Source: Eumeta japonica
Taxonomy: Eukaryota > Arthropoda > Insecta > Lepidoptera > Psychidae
Assembly (NCBI GenBank): GCA_005406025.1
Contig: BGZK01000841.1
Location: 186,001-250,000, forward strand
Direction of reading: 5' to 3'
DNA length: 64,000 nucleotides
The notes under the pieces were generated by a model. The model saw only the letters and a program-made list of their open reading frames with translations, was not told the DNA's origin and ran no database searches. A program made the translations under genes and the position numbers. Within the stretch, counting starts at the first letter, position 1, and every line of letters begins with the position of its first letter. Positions 22,576 through 35,090 of the stretch are shown piece by piece.

Positions 22576-24058
22576 ACAAAACATTCACTTATATATAATG
22601 ATTGTTTCTTTACGACATTGTCTCTCTTCTCTCCCTCTCGACGGACTGTCGAGTCGAGCGCAATTATTTTATTTTATTTTATTTATTTTTTTTTAAAGTT
22701 AGGTCTTCGAAGGTTAGGTTAAACCGAGTTAGGTTCGATGGAGTCGGGTTAAATTTCTCCATTTATTGTATCAAAATAGTCACTCACTCACTCACTCGCT
22801 CGCTCGATTTGTCATTCATTCGAATCGACCGCACGTGTACTATCGTAACAATCTCCCGAAACAAAGAAATAAGAATGAAAATATAGTATTGTTATTGCTA
22901 CTCCTCGGGCAATATCCGATCTATCGGACTTGAAGTTTCTTTCCTCTCCCGTTTCCCGTTGCGCTGCCGCATCCGCTGCAACCGGCGGAGAGTATTAACG
23001 ACCATCGAAGATTTCAGTAGTATCGTAATTAATGTTATTTATATTTATATATATATATATATAGTTATAGTAAGCAGTTAAAATGGAAAACGAATCTATC
23101 TAAGTATCCACTACTCGTACGTACATGATGTGAAGGCTCGATCGAGATTGTCGAGCACGAGCGTATTCCGAGTTTTATTTTATTATTTTTTTTTTAATTA
23201 TTATTATTTTTTTTATTTTTTATTATTCATTTATTTATTCACTTACTTACTCTCTACGCGACTATTTCGAATAGTGTCGTTCGCCACGTTCGGCCCACTT
23301 CTCGGGCGGTTAGGTTCGGTTAGTGGAATAGCAAGGCGAGAGTGAACGTCTACGGGCGTCGGTCCGATGGATCTGTGTGTTTTACCTAGTCCGATTTCGG
23401 ACCTCTCGAAACGAACAGAGTCTCACGTTAGCCTCGCGACGCGTGCGGTCGACGATGGAACGTTATCGTGGCCGTCTATCGAGAGGGTCACGATGGCGCC
23501 GAACGATTTGTAAAATTGAAAATTAACTAAATTAAAGCGAAGCACCGGCGTCGCAACGACGTCAGCCGGACTTTCGTGCGTTCGATACGGTATATAGCGG
23601 CGTCCCTCGTCCCATTTATCGGAACGCGACGATAGAGCGACTCAAACCGAATCGTAATTTCTACTTCGGACCGCGACATCGATCCCGGATAAGGTTCGAA
23701 TCGTTAAAAGCCGAGAGGGTCAAGTGAAAAGTTGTAACAACGTCGACGAGAAACGATCCGTCGGCCGCGAGGCGCTCATTACGGTATATCCGACCGTTCG
23801 CGAGGTGGTCGATAGTGGCGCCTCACGTTTCGCGTACCTCGCGTTCGTTCGAATCTGCATTCGCCGCGTTCCGTTCGTTTGTGAAAATAATAATTGTACT
23901 TTTACAATTCTAGTTGGTTGTTCGTAAGTCAGTCAGTCAGTCAGTCAGTCAGTCAATAAGACAGATATAAAGTGTTGTTGTTATTGTTGTGCGTGGGTTA
24001 AATAAATAAGTGATATTGTGGTGATTTCTTGTCGGTGTTCTCCACTCCACCTTCGACA
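22576..24058. other. H4-H1 spacer and H1 leader, unit 2
   Basis: 1.48 kb, the longest spacer of the unit, with no supported gene. It contains TTAGGT motifs (22697-22735), CACT repeats, a CACGTG E-box (about 22833), a T-rich tract (23175-23225), a conserved TATATAGCGG box (23591-23600), a GTCA microsatellite (about 23926-23954) and the likely H1 TATA box. A 67-codon frame recurs upstream of all H1 copies (23724-23927 here), but it begins with GTG and is rejected as a gene. Confidence 0.65.
23926..23972 (+). promoter_or_regulatory. H1 promoter, unit 2: GTCA repeat and TATA box
   Basis: A GTCA tetranucleotide run is followed by TATAAAG at 23966-23972, 87 bp before the H1 ATG. The run length differs between copies (it is disrupted in H1b). 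TATATAGCGG at 23591 is an alternative distal start. Confidence 0.55.
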
Positions 24059-24913
24059 ATGGCCGATACCGCAGTCGCATCCGAAGCACCGGCGCCGACG
24101 ACTCCCGCCGCCGCGGCGAAGAAACCGAAGGCTACCGCGGTCGGTGGCGGCGGCGGTGTCGTCAAGAAGCCGAAGGCGAAACCGACGCATCCGAAGACTT
24201 CCGAGATGGTCAACAACGCGATCAGGGAGCTGAAGGAGCGCAGCGGTTCTTCTCTGCAGGCCATCAAGAAATATATCGCCGCCCAATACAAGGTAGACGC
24301 CGAGAAGCATGCGCCTTTCATAAGGAAATATCTGAAAAGCGCAGTCGAATCCGGAACTTTGATACAGACGAAGGGTAAGGGCGCGTCCGGTTCGTTCAAG
24401 CTCGAGTCTAAGTCATCTTCCGGTTCGAAAAAGTCCTCCGGCGGCGGCGGCGGCGGCGGTGGGAGCGGTGGAGTCGCCGTAGGCGCGAGCGGGGCGAAAC
24501 GAGCCGGCTCTAAGTCTGCGTCCTCCGCCGCTTCGTCGAGAGCCGGCGGCGGCGGCAAGAAGGGCTCCGCCGCCGCGATCGCCTCTTCCGGCGCCGCGGC
24601 GGGCAAGAGGAAAAGCGCGGCCGCCGCGGCCGGTTCTCCGACGACGAAATCTAAAGCGCCGACCCCCAAAGAGAAGAAGGCCGCCGCCGCCGCCGCGGCC
24701 GCAGCGGCTGCCGCCTCCGCCGCCGCGAAGAAGAAGCCCGCCGCCTCCGCCGCGGCGAAGGCGAAGGCGGCCAAAGCGAAGGGCGGCGTAGCGCCGAAGG
24801 CGAAGAAGACCGCCAAACCGCCGACTAAAAAACCGAAAGCTCCGAAGCCGAAGAAGGCCGCGACGCCGAAGGCGAAACCCGCCGCCGCGAAGAAGGCCGC
24901 CGAAAAGAAGTAA
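24059..24913 (+). CDS. H1: Linker histone H1, unit 2 (intact)
   Basis: 284 codons, the only intact H1 here. It binds linker DNA and the nucleosome dyad. The N-tail (1-46) is Ala/Lys/Pro-rich with a GGGGG patch. The globular winged-helix domain is at about residues 47-120: [72 protein letters not shown]. The C-tail (121-284) begins with a Ser/Gly block (GGGGGGGG) and continues as Ala/Lys/Pro repeats. It has CDK-type SPTTK, TPKEK and TPKAK sites and a run of 12 alanines. The tail is longer and more Gly/Ala-rich than the usual insect H1. ATG 24059 was chosen over the upstream in-frame ATG at 24029 because MADTAV matches known H1 N-termini. Confidence 0.97.
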   Translation: MADTAVASEAPAPTTPAAAAKKPKATAVGGGGGVVKKPKAKPTHPKTSEMVNNAIRELKERSGSSLQAIKKYIAAQYKVDAEKHAPFIRKYLKSAVESGTLIQTKGKGASGSFKLESKSSSGSKKSSGGGGGGGGSGGVAVGASGAKRAGSKSASSAASSRAGGGGKKGSAAAIASSGAAAGKRKSAAAAAGSPTTKSKAPTPKEKKAAAAAAAAAAAASAAAKKKPAASAAAKAKAAKAKGGVAPKAKKTAKPPTKKPKAPKPKKAATPKAKPAAAKKAAEKK

Positions 24914-25020
24914 TATAATAATGTGACGTTCGATGTCGACGACGGTTTCGACTTCGAGAGAACGTTATATTACTACTGCCGCCGCCGCCTTATCTCTGTT
25001 GCGACTGACAACAACCAAAA

Positions 25021-25036
25021 AGCCCTTTTCAGGGCT
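25021..25036 (+). terminator. Histone 3' stem-loop, H1 unit 2
   Basis: AGCCCTTTTCAGGGCT then ATC: A-T basal pair, four-base loop. Confidence 0.9.
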
Positions 25037-25879
25037 ATCACATGCCTCCGAGATGCGTATGCCTATGGTTTCTGACGACTGCCTACACCCACCTAATCGA
25101 TCGATTATTTATTACTTAATAAATAAATATATAATTAATTAAGTATCTACCTTTCCCTACGAAATATCGATAATATACTACTAGTATTTATAAAACTCGT
25201 CTCACTTGTAATTCCCCGAAATGATAGCAAAATAAATAAATTGTTACGTTTGTTCCCTGTCGACACATGTCGATTCGATCGATCGATCGATCGATCGATA
25301 TTATCGATTTCGGTTCGCGAGTAGAGTTTCCGACTGTGTATGTCTGTCGACACGTCCGATCCTCTCTAAAGATGACGCGGAGATGATACACACATATTTA
25401 TTTATTTATTCATTCAACATCGCCGTCGCCGTCGCCGTCGTCTCGTTCGGAGCCGTGTCGCAGGAATACGGCTCCTCCCGCTCCCGCTCCCGCTCCCGCT
25501 CCCGCTCCCGCTGCCGCCGCGCGGGGGGCTCCGCCCGACTGCCCGACTGTCAGAATGCTGCCGCTCGCTGCTGTCACTCGCTCTAGGGATGTCCGTACAT
25601 ATTTATAATAAATATATCGATATCGATGAACGATATATTTTTATTTTTTCCATTTATCTATCTATCAAATGGAAATATTGTCGTCAGACGGTCGATACGA
25701 GTCAAAACAGAGTTCAGAGATAGAAAATTTTTTTTCATCATCGATATCTCTTGCCGCCGACCGGCCGGCCGGCTCGAGCCCCGCCGTACCCGCGCATCGC
25801 ACCGCACTCCCCCCCGTGCGTAGCCCCATCCGTAGCCGTTGCGCGCGCGTGAACCCTCCGCTCGGCGAACGTGAATCAG
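25037..25879. other. H1-H2A spacer, unit 2
   Basis: Non-coding, with a CGAT repeat (about 25272-25300), GTCGCC repeats (about 25420-25440), a CTCCCG minisatellite (25474-25512), CGATATCGAT palindromes and a CCGGCCGGCCGG palindrome (about 25760). No gene seen. Confidence 0.65.
25474..25512. repeat. CTCCCG minisatellite in the H1-H2A spacer
   Basis: About six CTCCCG hexamers. The corresponding site is CTCCG pentamers at 10260, CTGCTCC mixtures at 12775 and CTCCTG at 33120, so both motif and length vary between copies. The minus strand is G-rich (CGGGAG). Confidence 0.85.
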
Positions 25880-25910
25880 TATAAAAGACCGTTTTATCGT
25901 AATTCACGCT
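25880..25910 (+). promoter_or_regulatory. H2A core promoter, unit 2
   Basis: TATAAAA at 25880-25886. The predicted start is around 25906-25912 in AATTCACGCTGAAAC. The point after CACGCT (25910) is where LINE-2 joins in unit 1. Confidence 0.65.
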
Positions 25911-25939
25911 GAAACTACACATTCATTCATTGTCGTTAA

Positions 25940-26383
<444 letters not shown>

Positions 26384-26421
26384 GCCACAGTCTGCCGTAG
26401 CGTACGCTGACTCTGAGAAAC

Positions 26422-26437
26422 GGCCCTTTTCAGGGCC
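26422..26437 (+). terminator. Histone 3' stem-loop, H2A unit 2
   Basis: GGCCCTTTTCAGGGCC then ACA. A purine-rich GAGAACGAG about 16 nt further on is the best candidate in the unit for a U7-binding downstream element (inference). Confidence 0.9.
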
Positions 26438-27476
26438 ACAATATTGTTCGTTTGAGAACGAGTTTCGCATACCGGCATCATCGTCGACACCTGTCGATAT
26501 TATTACACTTTAGTAAGACAAACAACACAAATTAATTTATTAATTAACCTTGATCATTTATGTATATCTCTATCCTAATAACGCTTGTCGCTTGCAGCAA
26601 GGGGGCGAACATTATCGAACTAAGTCTACATTCTTCTTCCCGCTTAGTCGTGATCGAAATAACTAACTACTACTTGTTCGATTTCGATAAAAACAAGCCA
26701 TAAAATAAATAAAGATAAAGCGACTTAGCGATAGGTGCAGTAGAGTCTTGCAATGCTTTTTGCCCCTTTGCTCTTTGCCTCTTTGCTGTCAAAACGATGA
26801 TTATTAATTAATAATTATATATTAATCGTCTCTATTGGGCGGCCATAAATTAGTAAACAATTTATATTACGAGAGAGTTATTGTCATTCAACGAGAATAA
26901 TAATAGTGATAGTGATAGCGATAGCAATAGTAATAGTGATAGCGATAGTAATAGTGATAGTAATAGCAATAGCAATAGCAATAGCAATAGCAATAGCAAT
27001 AGCAATAGCAATAGTGATAGCAATAGTAGTAATAGTAATAGCGATAGTAGTAATAGTAATAGCGATAGTAGTAATAGTAATAGTGATAGTAGTAATAGGC
27101 GGTATGCATCGCGTGAGAGGGAAAGAGACGGTATAACTCTGACGTGAGACAGTTACGGCGCGCGCGCGATGGGGGGCGAGGGGAGTAGCGATTGATGAAA
27201 CGCCGCCGCCCCCCCGCGCGCGCTAACCGTCAAAACGGACGGTTAAACGGTTAAATTGTTCAAAATGGAGGTATACGATTGGCCGACGATAGAACCGTGG
27301 CTCGTTTAACGATTGCCCGACGCGGCTCGCCTAAGCCGTAACTAGCGGCTTCAGCGTTTTTACAATATACAATTCGTATATTACTCGCTCGCTAATCCCG
27401 CTCCGCTTACTCGTTCGTGTTAGCGTGTTCGTGTGTGCGTTAAGTAAAGTGTGTTTCTGGTAGTAGTACTATCATC
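26438..27476. other. H2A-H2B spacer and H2B leader, unit 2
   Basis: Same content as unit 1: AT-rich palindromes near 26805, the hexamer array, an ACCGTC...GACGGT inverted repeat (about 27226-27244) and weak TATA-like AATATAC / GTATATTA (about 27364-27383) roughly 95-110 bp before the ATG. No strong TATA box for H2B. Confidence 0.6.
26897..27099. repeat. Degenerate hexamer microsatellite (RATAGY)n, unit 2
   Basis: Same array as 19261-19458, slightly longer through extra AATAGC units and without the TAGCAGC interruption. Variation between copies is in repeat number. Confidence 0.9.
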
Positions 27477-27849
27477 ATGCCGCCCAAGACTAGTGGAAAG
27501 GCGGCGAAGAAGTCCGGTAAGGCTCAGAAGAACATCTCCAAATCTGACAAGAAAAAGAAGAAGCACAAGAGGAAGGAGAGTTACGCCATCTACATCTACA
27601 AGGTGCTCAAGCAGGTCCATCCGGACACCGGTATATCTAGCAAGGCCATGTCGATCATGAACTCTTTCGTGAACGACATATTCGAGCGTATAGCCGCCGA
27701 AGCGTCTCGCCTCGCGCACTACAACAAACGTTCGACGATAACATCGAGGGAGGTGCAGACCTCTGTCCGTCTGCTGCTGCCCGGCGAGTTGGCGAAGCAC
27801 GCAGTCAGCGAAGGTACGAAGGCCGTGACCAAGTACACCAGCTCTGTGA
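27477..27849 (+). CDS. H2B: Histone H2B, unit 2, stop codon displaced by a 2-base deletion
   Basis: The N-tail ([19 protein letters not shown], Lys-rich [10 protein letters not shown]) and the whole fold ([71 protein letters not shown]) are intact. Unit 1 ends AGCTCTAAGTGA (Ser-Ser-Lys-stop). Here AA is missing, giving AGCTCTGTGA, so the frame runs on to 28025, through the 3' stem-loop, adding about 60 unrelated residues. The expected stop would lie at 27847-27849. Reading through the stem-loop would be expected to disturb mRNA processing. A base-call error is more likely than a real extension. Confidence 0.9.
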
Positions 27850-27963
27850 GCGTGAGCGCTTGCGCGCCGCTCGCCGAGGTTACGTGCCGCCGCTCTGCTC
27901 TGCTCTGCTCTGCTATGCTCGCTGCGACACATCATACCACAACAGTCGGTCAAACAAACAAAC

Positions 27964-27978
27964 GGCCCTTTCAGGGCC
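27964..27978 (+). terminator. Histone 3' stem-loop, H2B unit 2
   Basis: GGCCCTTTCAGGGCC then ACA; three-base loop as in unit 1 H2B. Confidence 0.86.
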
Positions 27979-28230
27979 ACAAATTTTATATCAACTCTGT
28001 TTCCTTGACAAACATACATACATAGATAGATAGATAGATAGATACTGTACACCTTCCGCTCGTCATCGTACACCGCAAACGAATAATTCATTCATTCCGT
28101 TCATTTATAATATCAATATCATTGTTAATTAATAACAACAATGATATAATCGCGTTAATCGATCAGCTCCCGACTATCCGTATTCGCGCGATCATCGTTT
28201 CTCCGTTTTCGTTTTAGTGTCTTTTAGTGC

Positions 28231-28284
<54 letters not shown>

Positions 28285-28526
28285 AAATAATAATAATAGT
28301 AATAAAAAAAAAATAATAAAAATTAAAAATAAAAAAAATAAAAAAAAAATTAAAAAATTAATAAAAAATAATATATACATAACGCCCTAATAAGACAGCC
28401 TCATTTAGGGTAGGTATCGATCGAAAAGGAAAATGGAAATTCTAACGAGAAAATCCATAGGACCGGCAAGATAATAAGGTGGGGATCGACGGACGGACGG
28501 ACGGATGGAGGGAGGAGGCGTAAGAT
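27979..28526. other. H2B-H3 spacer, units 2/3
   Basis: Same as the preceding unit boundary: ATAG repeat, TTGTTAATTAATAACAA palindrome, TA microsatellite (28233-28279), A-rich tract, then the GGAC/GGAG tract (one GGAG shorter) and TATAAAT of the H3 promoter (about 28526-28532). Confidence 0.65.
28233..28279. repeat. TA dinucleotide microsatellite
   Basis: About 23 TA units followed by poly(A), matching 20577-20624. Confidence 0.95.
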
Positions 28527-28686
28527 TATAAATTTGATCGTATGCGGTCGCCGCCTCACACCATACAGTCCCCTGTAACCGATCGTATCGCACGCTTTAG
28601 TAACTTCTACTCCGCAGCGCGGTGAGTAGTAACCGCGGATTCGTGTGTGATATTTGTGTGCTGCGTATAGCGTATTGTGTAGATAG

Positions 28687-29103
<417 letters not shown>

Positions 29104-29230
29104 GCGAGCGCTTGAGTTTGCACACACGACACGGTCGCGGTTCGACATTACATTACATTACTACTTTGTGTGTGTCCGTGTCCGTGTCGTTGTCGTGCGC
29201 GCGCGTTTCCTTAAAACGAACGCATAAAAC

Positions 29231-29245
29231 GGCCCTTTCAGGGCC
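29231..29245 (+). terminator. Histone 3' stem-loop, H3 unit 3
   Basis: GGCCCTTTCAGGGCC then ACA. Confidence 0.87.
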
Positions 29246-30133
<888 letters not shown>

Positions 30134-30217
30134 ACGGCCCGGCCCGCGACGAATCTACGAATCTACGAGTCTACGAGTCTCGTCTCGCCTCGCCTCGCTC
30201 GCGGATCAGATGGAAAA

Positions 30218-30232
30218 GGCCCTTTCAGGGCC
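30218..30232 (+). terminator. Histone 3' stem-loop, H4 unit 3
   Basis: GGCCCTTTCAGGGCC then ACA. Units 1 and 2 have four T here, so the shorter loop is probably one base undercalled. Confidence 0.87.
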
Positions 30233-31713
30233 ACAAAACATTCACTTATATATAATGATTGTTTCTTTACGACATTGTCTCTCTCTCCCTCTCGACGGAC
30301 TGTCGAGTCGAGCGCAATTATTTTATTTTATTTTATTTATTTTTTTTTAAAGTTAGGTCTTCGAAGGTTAGGTTAAACCGAGTTAGGTTCGATGGAGTCG
30401 GGTTAAATTTCTCCATTTATTGTATCAAAATAGTCACTCACTCACTCACTCGCTCGCTCGATTTGTCATTCATTCGAATCGACCGCACGTGTACTATCGT
30501 AACAATCTCCCGAAACAAAGAAATAAGAATGAAAATATAGTATTGTTATTGCTACTCCTCGGGCAATATCCGATCTATCGGACTTGAAGTTTCTTTCCTC
30601 TCCGTTTCCCGTTGCGCTGCCGCATCCGCTGCAACCGGCGGAGAGTATTAACGACCATCGAAGATTTCAGTAGTATCGTAATTAATGTTATTTATATTTA
30701 TATATATATATATATAGTTATAGTAAGCAGTTAAAATGGAAAACGAATCTATCTAAGTATCCACTACTCGTACGTACATGATGTGAAGGCTCGATCGAGA
30801 TTGTCGAGCACGAGCGTATTCCGAGTTTTATTTTATTATTTTTTTTTTTTATTATTATTATTTTTTTTTTTTTTTATTATTCATTTATTTATTCACTTAC
30901 TTACTCTCTACGCGACTATTTCGAATAGTGTCGTTCGCCACGTTCGGCCCACTTCTCGGGCGGTTAGGTTCGGTTAGTGGAATAGCAAGGCGAGAGTGAA
31001 CGTCTACGGGCGTCGGTCCGATGGATCTGTGTGTTTTACCTAGTCCGATTTCGGACCTCTCGAAACGAACAGAGTCTCACGTTAGCCTCGCGACGCGTGC
31101 GGTCGACGATGGAACGTTATCGTGGCCGTCTATCGAGAGGGTCACGATGGCGCCGAACGATTTGTAAAATTGAAAATTAACTAAATTAAAGCGAAGCACC
31201 GGCGTCGCAACGACGTCAGCCGGACTTTCGTGCGTTCGATACGGTATATAGCGGCGTCCCTCGTCCTATTTATCGGAACGCGACGATAGAGCGACTCAAA
31301 CCGAATCGTAATTTCTACTTCGGACCGCGACATCGATCCCGGATAAGGTTCGAATCGTTAAAAAGCCGAGAGGGTCAAGTGAAAAGTTGTAACAACGTCG
31401 ACGAGAAACGATCCGTCGGCCGCGAGGCGCTCATTACGGTATATCCGACCGTTCGCGAGGTGGTCGATAGTGGCGCCTCACGTTTCGCGTACCTCGCGTT
31501 CGTTCGAATCTGCATTCGCCGCGTTCCGTTCGTTTGTGAAAATAATAATTGTACTTTTACAATTCTAGTTGGTTGTTCGTAAGTCAGTCAGTCAGTCAGT
31601 CAGTCAGTCAATAAGACAGATATAAAGTGTTGTTGTTATTGTTGTGCGTGGGTTAAATAAATAAGTGATATTGTGGTGATTTCTTGTCGGTGTTCTCCAC
31701 TCCACCTTCGACA
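30233..31713. other. H4-H1 spacer and H1 leader, unit 3
   Basis: Non-coding, same landmarks as unit 2: TTAGGT motifs, CACGTG, T-rich tract (about 30830-30880), TATATAGCGG (about 31245), GTCA repeat (about 31582-31610) and TATAAAG at 31621-31627. No gene seen. Confidence 0.65.
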
Positions 31714-32560
31714 ATGGCCGATACCGCAGTCGCATCCGAAGCACCGGCGCCGACGACTCCCGCCGCCGCGGCGAAGAAACCGAAGGCTACCGCGGTCGGT
31801 GGCGGCGGCGGTGTCGTCAAGAAGCCGAAGGCGAAACCGACGCATCCGAAGACTTCCGAGATGGTCAACAACGCGATCAGGGAGCTGAAGGAGCGCAGCG
31901 GTTCTTCTCTGCAGGCCATCAAGAAATATATCGCCGCCCAATACAAGGTAGACGCCGAGAAGCATGCGCCTTCATAAGGAAATATCTGAAAAGCGCAGTC
32001 GAATCCGGAACTTTGATACAGACGAAGGGTAAGGGCGCGTCCGGTTCGTTCAAGCTCGAGTCTAAGTCATCTTCCGGTTCGAAAAGTCCTCCGGCGGCGG
32101 CGGCGGCGGCGGTGGAGCGGTGGAGTCGCCGTAGGCGCGAGCGGGGCGAAACGAGCCGGCTCTAAGTCTGCGTCCTCCGCCGCTTCGTCGAGAGCCGGCG
32201 GCGGCGGCAAGAGGCTCCGCCGCCGCGATCGCCTCTTCCGAGCCGCGGCGGGCAAGAGGAAAAGCGCGGCCGCCGCGGCCGGTTCTCCGACGACGAAATC
32301 TAAAGCGCCGACCCCCAAAGAGAAGAAGGCCGCCGCCGCCGCCGCGGCCGCAGCGGCTGCCGCCTCCGCCGCCGCGAAGAAGAAGCCGCCGCCTCCGCCG
32401 CGGCGAAGGCGAAGGCGGCCAAGCGAAGGGCGGCGTAGCGCCGAAGGCGAAGAAGACCGCCAAACCGCCGACTAAAAAACCGAAAGCTCCGAAGCCGAAG
32501 AAGGCCGCGACGCCGAAGGCGAAACCCGCCGCCGCGAAGAAGGCCGCCGAAAAGAAGTAA
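31714..32560 (+). pseudogene. H1: Linker histone H1, unit 3, frameshifted
   Basis: The first 86 codons are normal (N-tail and most of the winged helix to [10 protein letters not shown]). One T is then missing near 31973, which brings a stop. At least five further small deletions follow in A, G and C runs of the tail (about 32083, 32110, 32213, 32385 and 32421). The true stop TAA 32558-32560 and the stem-loop are kept. Almost all changes are length changes in short runs, as in the other broken copies, so error is a strong alternative to true inactivation. Confidence 0.86.
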
Positions 32561-32666
32561 TATAATAATGTGACGTTCGATGTCGACGACGGTTTCGACT
32601 TCGAGAGAACGTTATATTACTACCGCCGCCGCCGCCTTATCTCTGTTGCGACTGACAACAACCAAA

Positions 32667-32681
32667 AGCCCTTTCAGGGCT
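32667..32681 (+). terminator. Histone 3' stem-loop, H1 unit 3
   Basis: AGCCCTTTCAGGGCT: A-T basal pair, three-base loop (four in other H1 copies). Confidence 0.86.
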
Positions 32682-33600
32682 ATCACATGCCTCCGAGATG
32701 CGTATGCCTATGGTTTCTGACGACTGCCTACACACCCACCTAATCGATCGATTATTTATTACTTAATAAATAAATATATAATTAATTAAGTATCTACCTC
32801 TTTCCCTACGAAATATCGATAATATACTACTAGTATTTATAAAACTCGTCTCACTTGTAATTCCCCGAAATGATAGCAAAATAAATAAATTGTTACGTTT
32901 GTTCCCTGTCGACACATGTCGATTCGATCGATCGATCGATCGATCGATATTATCGATTTCGGTTCGCGAGTAGAGTTTCCGACTGTGTATGTCTGTCGAC
33001 ACGTCCGATCCTCTCTAAAGATGACGCGGAGATGATACACACATATTTATTTATTTATTCATTCAACATCGCCGTCGCCGTCGCCGTCGTCTCGTTCGGA
33101 GCCGTGTCGCAGGAATACGGCTCCTGCTCCTGCTCCGCTCCTGCTCCTGCTCCGCTGCCGCGCGGGCTCCGCCCGACTGCCCGACTGTCAGAATGCTGCC
33201 GCTCGCTGCTGTCACTCGCTCTAGGGATGTCCGTACATATTTATAATAAATATATCGATATCGATGAACGATATATTTATTTTTTCCATTTATCTATCTA
33301 TCAAATGGAAATATTGTCGTCAGACGGTCGATACGAGTCAAAACAGAGTTCAGAGATAGAAAATTTTTTTTTCATCATCGATATCTCTTGCCGCCGACCG
33401 GCCGGCCGGCTCGAGCCCCGCCGTACCCGCGCATCGCACCGCACTCCCCGTGCGTAGCCCCATCCGTAGCCGTTGCGCGCGTGAACCCTCCGCTCGGCGA
33501 ACGTGAATCAGTATAAAAGACCGTTTTATCGTAATTCACGCTGAAACTATTCATTCATTGTCGTTCGGGCGCGCGTGGTGTGTCGCTCGTGCTCTGACCC
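32682..33600. other. H1-H2A spacer and H2A promoter, unit 3
   Basis: Non-coding, as in unit 2, with a CTCCTG/CTCCG minisatellite (33120-33160) and H2A TATA box TATAAAAG at 33512-33519. The H2A leader is recognisable to about 33555 and then changes progressively. The H2A gene itself is absent. Confidence 0.65.
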
Positions 33601-34885
33601 GCATTCGAACTATGCGCTTTCGAAATTAGTCAAAAGCGAAATTTCCGTGCTCTGCTTCTACGTCGCCGCGAGTGGTGCGCAGCGAACGCCGCGAGTAGTG
33701 TGTTACCTGATTAAAATTTTAATTATATTTCACGTAATTTGATTTAGGAAAACACGTGCATTTCCATTTAGTTTATTTACGCGTGTGTATACTGCGTCGT
33801 AATAAGATTAGGGTTGTTAGCGACGTGACGCCGGCCGGCGCGTCTGCCGCCATTCCGCGGTGCCGCCGGTGGGTCGCCGCCTGGCGGCCGTCAGCCTCCC
33901 GCCCCCACCGCTTACGTCACCGCGCAGCGGCGCCGCGCATCGCTTCGTTTGGCACGTGTTCGCCTGCGCCCTCGTCGTCCGATTCACTTTGTAATTTCGC
34001 GCGTATATTTTATGCGCGTACCTTTGCAATGTATATTTCTACGCGTACATTGCGCGCGTTTAATAGTGCCAATAGTGTTATCTATTTAATCAGTGGTAGT
34101 GTTCCCCTTTAACCTTAGCGATTGGTGCTCTCGGGTACCTGGCCTCGTGCGGTCTGGCGAGTGCTGCCACAGGCGGAGTTTTGTTAACGTGTTTATTGCT
34201 GCCTCCGGTGAGTGATATTAGTTAATAAATCTATTTAATTCTGAATTACTCATTTCAAATTACATTGCAATACGAGAGGATAGTTTAAAATAATTTAGTA
34301 GTCATGGAATATACCTCCCCTGCCCCTAATGGGGCAGGAGGGTGCCAAAGGGACCCGTAACCGGCCCATCAAGTTATACAGAAATAGCTGGTGAAATGGA
34401 TACGAGTGCCGGAGAGCGACCTCTAGAGATTTGTAAAAGCAGCCACGCCTGTACCGAGTCGCATGGGTTACCGCCCGCTACGAGTGAGCTCGAGCAGGCC
34501 GTCACCGGTCAAAAGCAAAGGCAAAACGTGGGGTCATTTCGTCGTCGTCCGGGGAGGATAGCGGCCGGACTGCACCGTCGTCGCCTCGGACGAAGAGTCA
34601 ACTGCCACGATCACGTGGGAATTCGCAAGTGCAGGTAGGTCGGCCCAGATCCGCACCAATTCTGATGTTTGTCTTCCTCGTTCAAGGAAGAACAAAAGGC
34701 AGTCCGTAAAATGGTTAAAAATCCAAACTCAAATAACCAGCCAGTCAAAGAAATACTGATATGGAGCACAGAGGTGGAGAGGCTACGCCTCCTGCGGCCC
34801 CAGCTGCTCCATTCCAGCCTGCCTGTCAGCCCGCCACCTCCGCGCAGAACTCTCGGAGCGACTTAGATCGAGGTGTGAAACCCGC
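33600..34885 (+). mobile_element. LINE-3: 5' part of a third Jockey-like element in place of H2A
   Basis: Follows the H2A promoter and leader of unit 3 in sense orientation. It holds about 700 bp of leader-like, GC-rich then AT-rich sequence and a hairpin followed by a short ORF1-like region (about 34342-34870: ETAGEMDTSAGE-like, Ser/Pro/Gln-rich, no zinc knuckle reached). The layout resembles the 5' UTR and ORF1 start of LINE-1: AT-rich stretch, CTCC...GGAG hairpin, then ORF1. Identity as a Jockey element is inferred from that layout, because no endonuclease or RT is present. The 3' side fuses into H2B sequence at about 34886 without target duplication or tail. Confidence 0.5.
34319..34338 (+). 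promoter_or_regulatory. Hairpin in the LINE-3 leader
   Basis: CCTGCCCC, loop TAAT, GGGGCAGG: eight perfect pairs. Comparable in place to the LINE-1 hairpin at 1920-1942. Confidence 0.55.
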
Positions 34886-35090
34886 CGAAGCGTCCGCCAA
34901 GGCCAAAAATCGTTCGACGATAACATTGAGGGAGGTGCAGACCTCTGTCCGTCTTTACTGCCCGTTGCACGCGGCGGTACCATAAAATTATCTCTAAGTC
35001 AGTCCGCGTGCCGGGCTACGGCTTACGCGATCTGCTCCTCTGCCTGCTCGCGTAGGCAACAATTACCGTCGGCAACAAGGTATTCCCCAT
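34886..35090 (+). pseudogene. H2B: Histone H2B remnant, unit 3
   Basis: Retains GCCGAAGCGTC, then TCGTTCGACGATAACATTGAGGGAGGTGCAGACCTCTGTCCGTC as recognisable pieces encoding the RSTI(T)[10 protein letters not shown] part of H2B. After that only scattered matches to the end of the gene appear (CTCTAAGT near 34993). The N-terminal two-thirds is missing, replaced by LINE-3 sequence, and there is no 3' stem-loop. The gradual loss of similarity looks more like averaging of two sequences than a clean breakpoint. Confidence 0.65.

Noticed and set aside
22697..22735. Insect telomere repeat TTAGG near histone H4
   Set aside because: Only a few TTAGGT copies at irregular spacing, within the H4-H1 spacer of every unit. 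No tandem array, so no telomere.
23724..23927. 67-codon frame repeated upstream of all four H1 copies
   Set aside because: It begins with GTG, shows no recognisable domain, and is open in all copies because the spacer copies are nearly identical. It is probably non-coding.
27850..28025. C-terminally extended H2B variant
   Set aside because: The extension arises from a 2-base loss at the stop, enters 3' UTR and stem-loop sequence, and is absent from unit 1.
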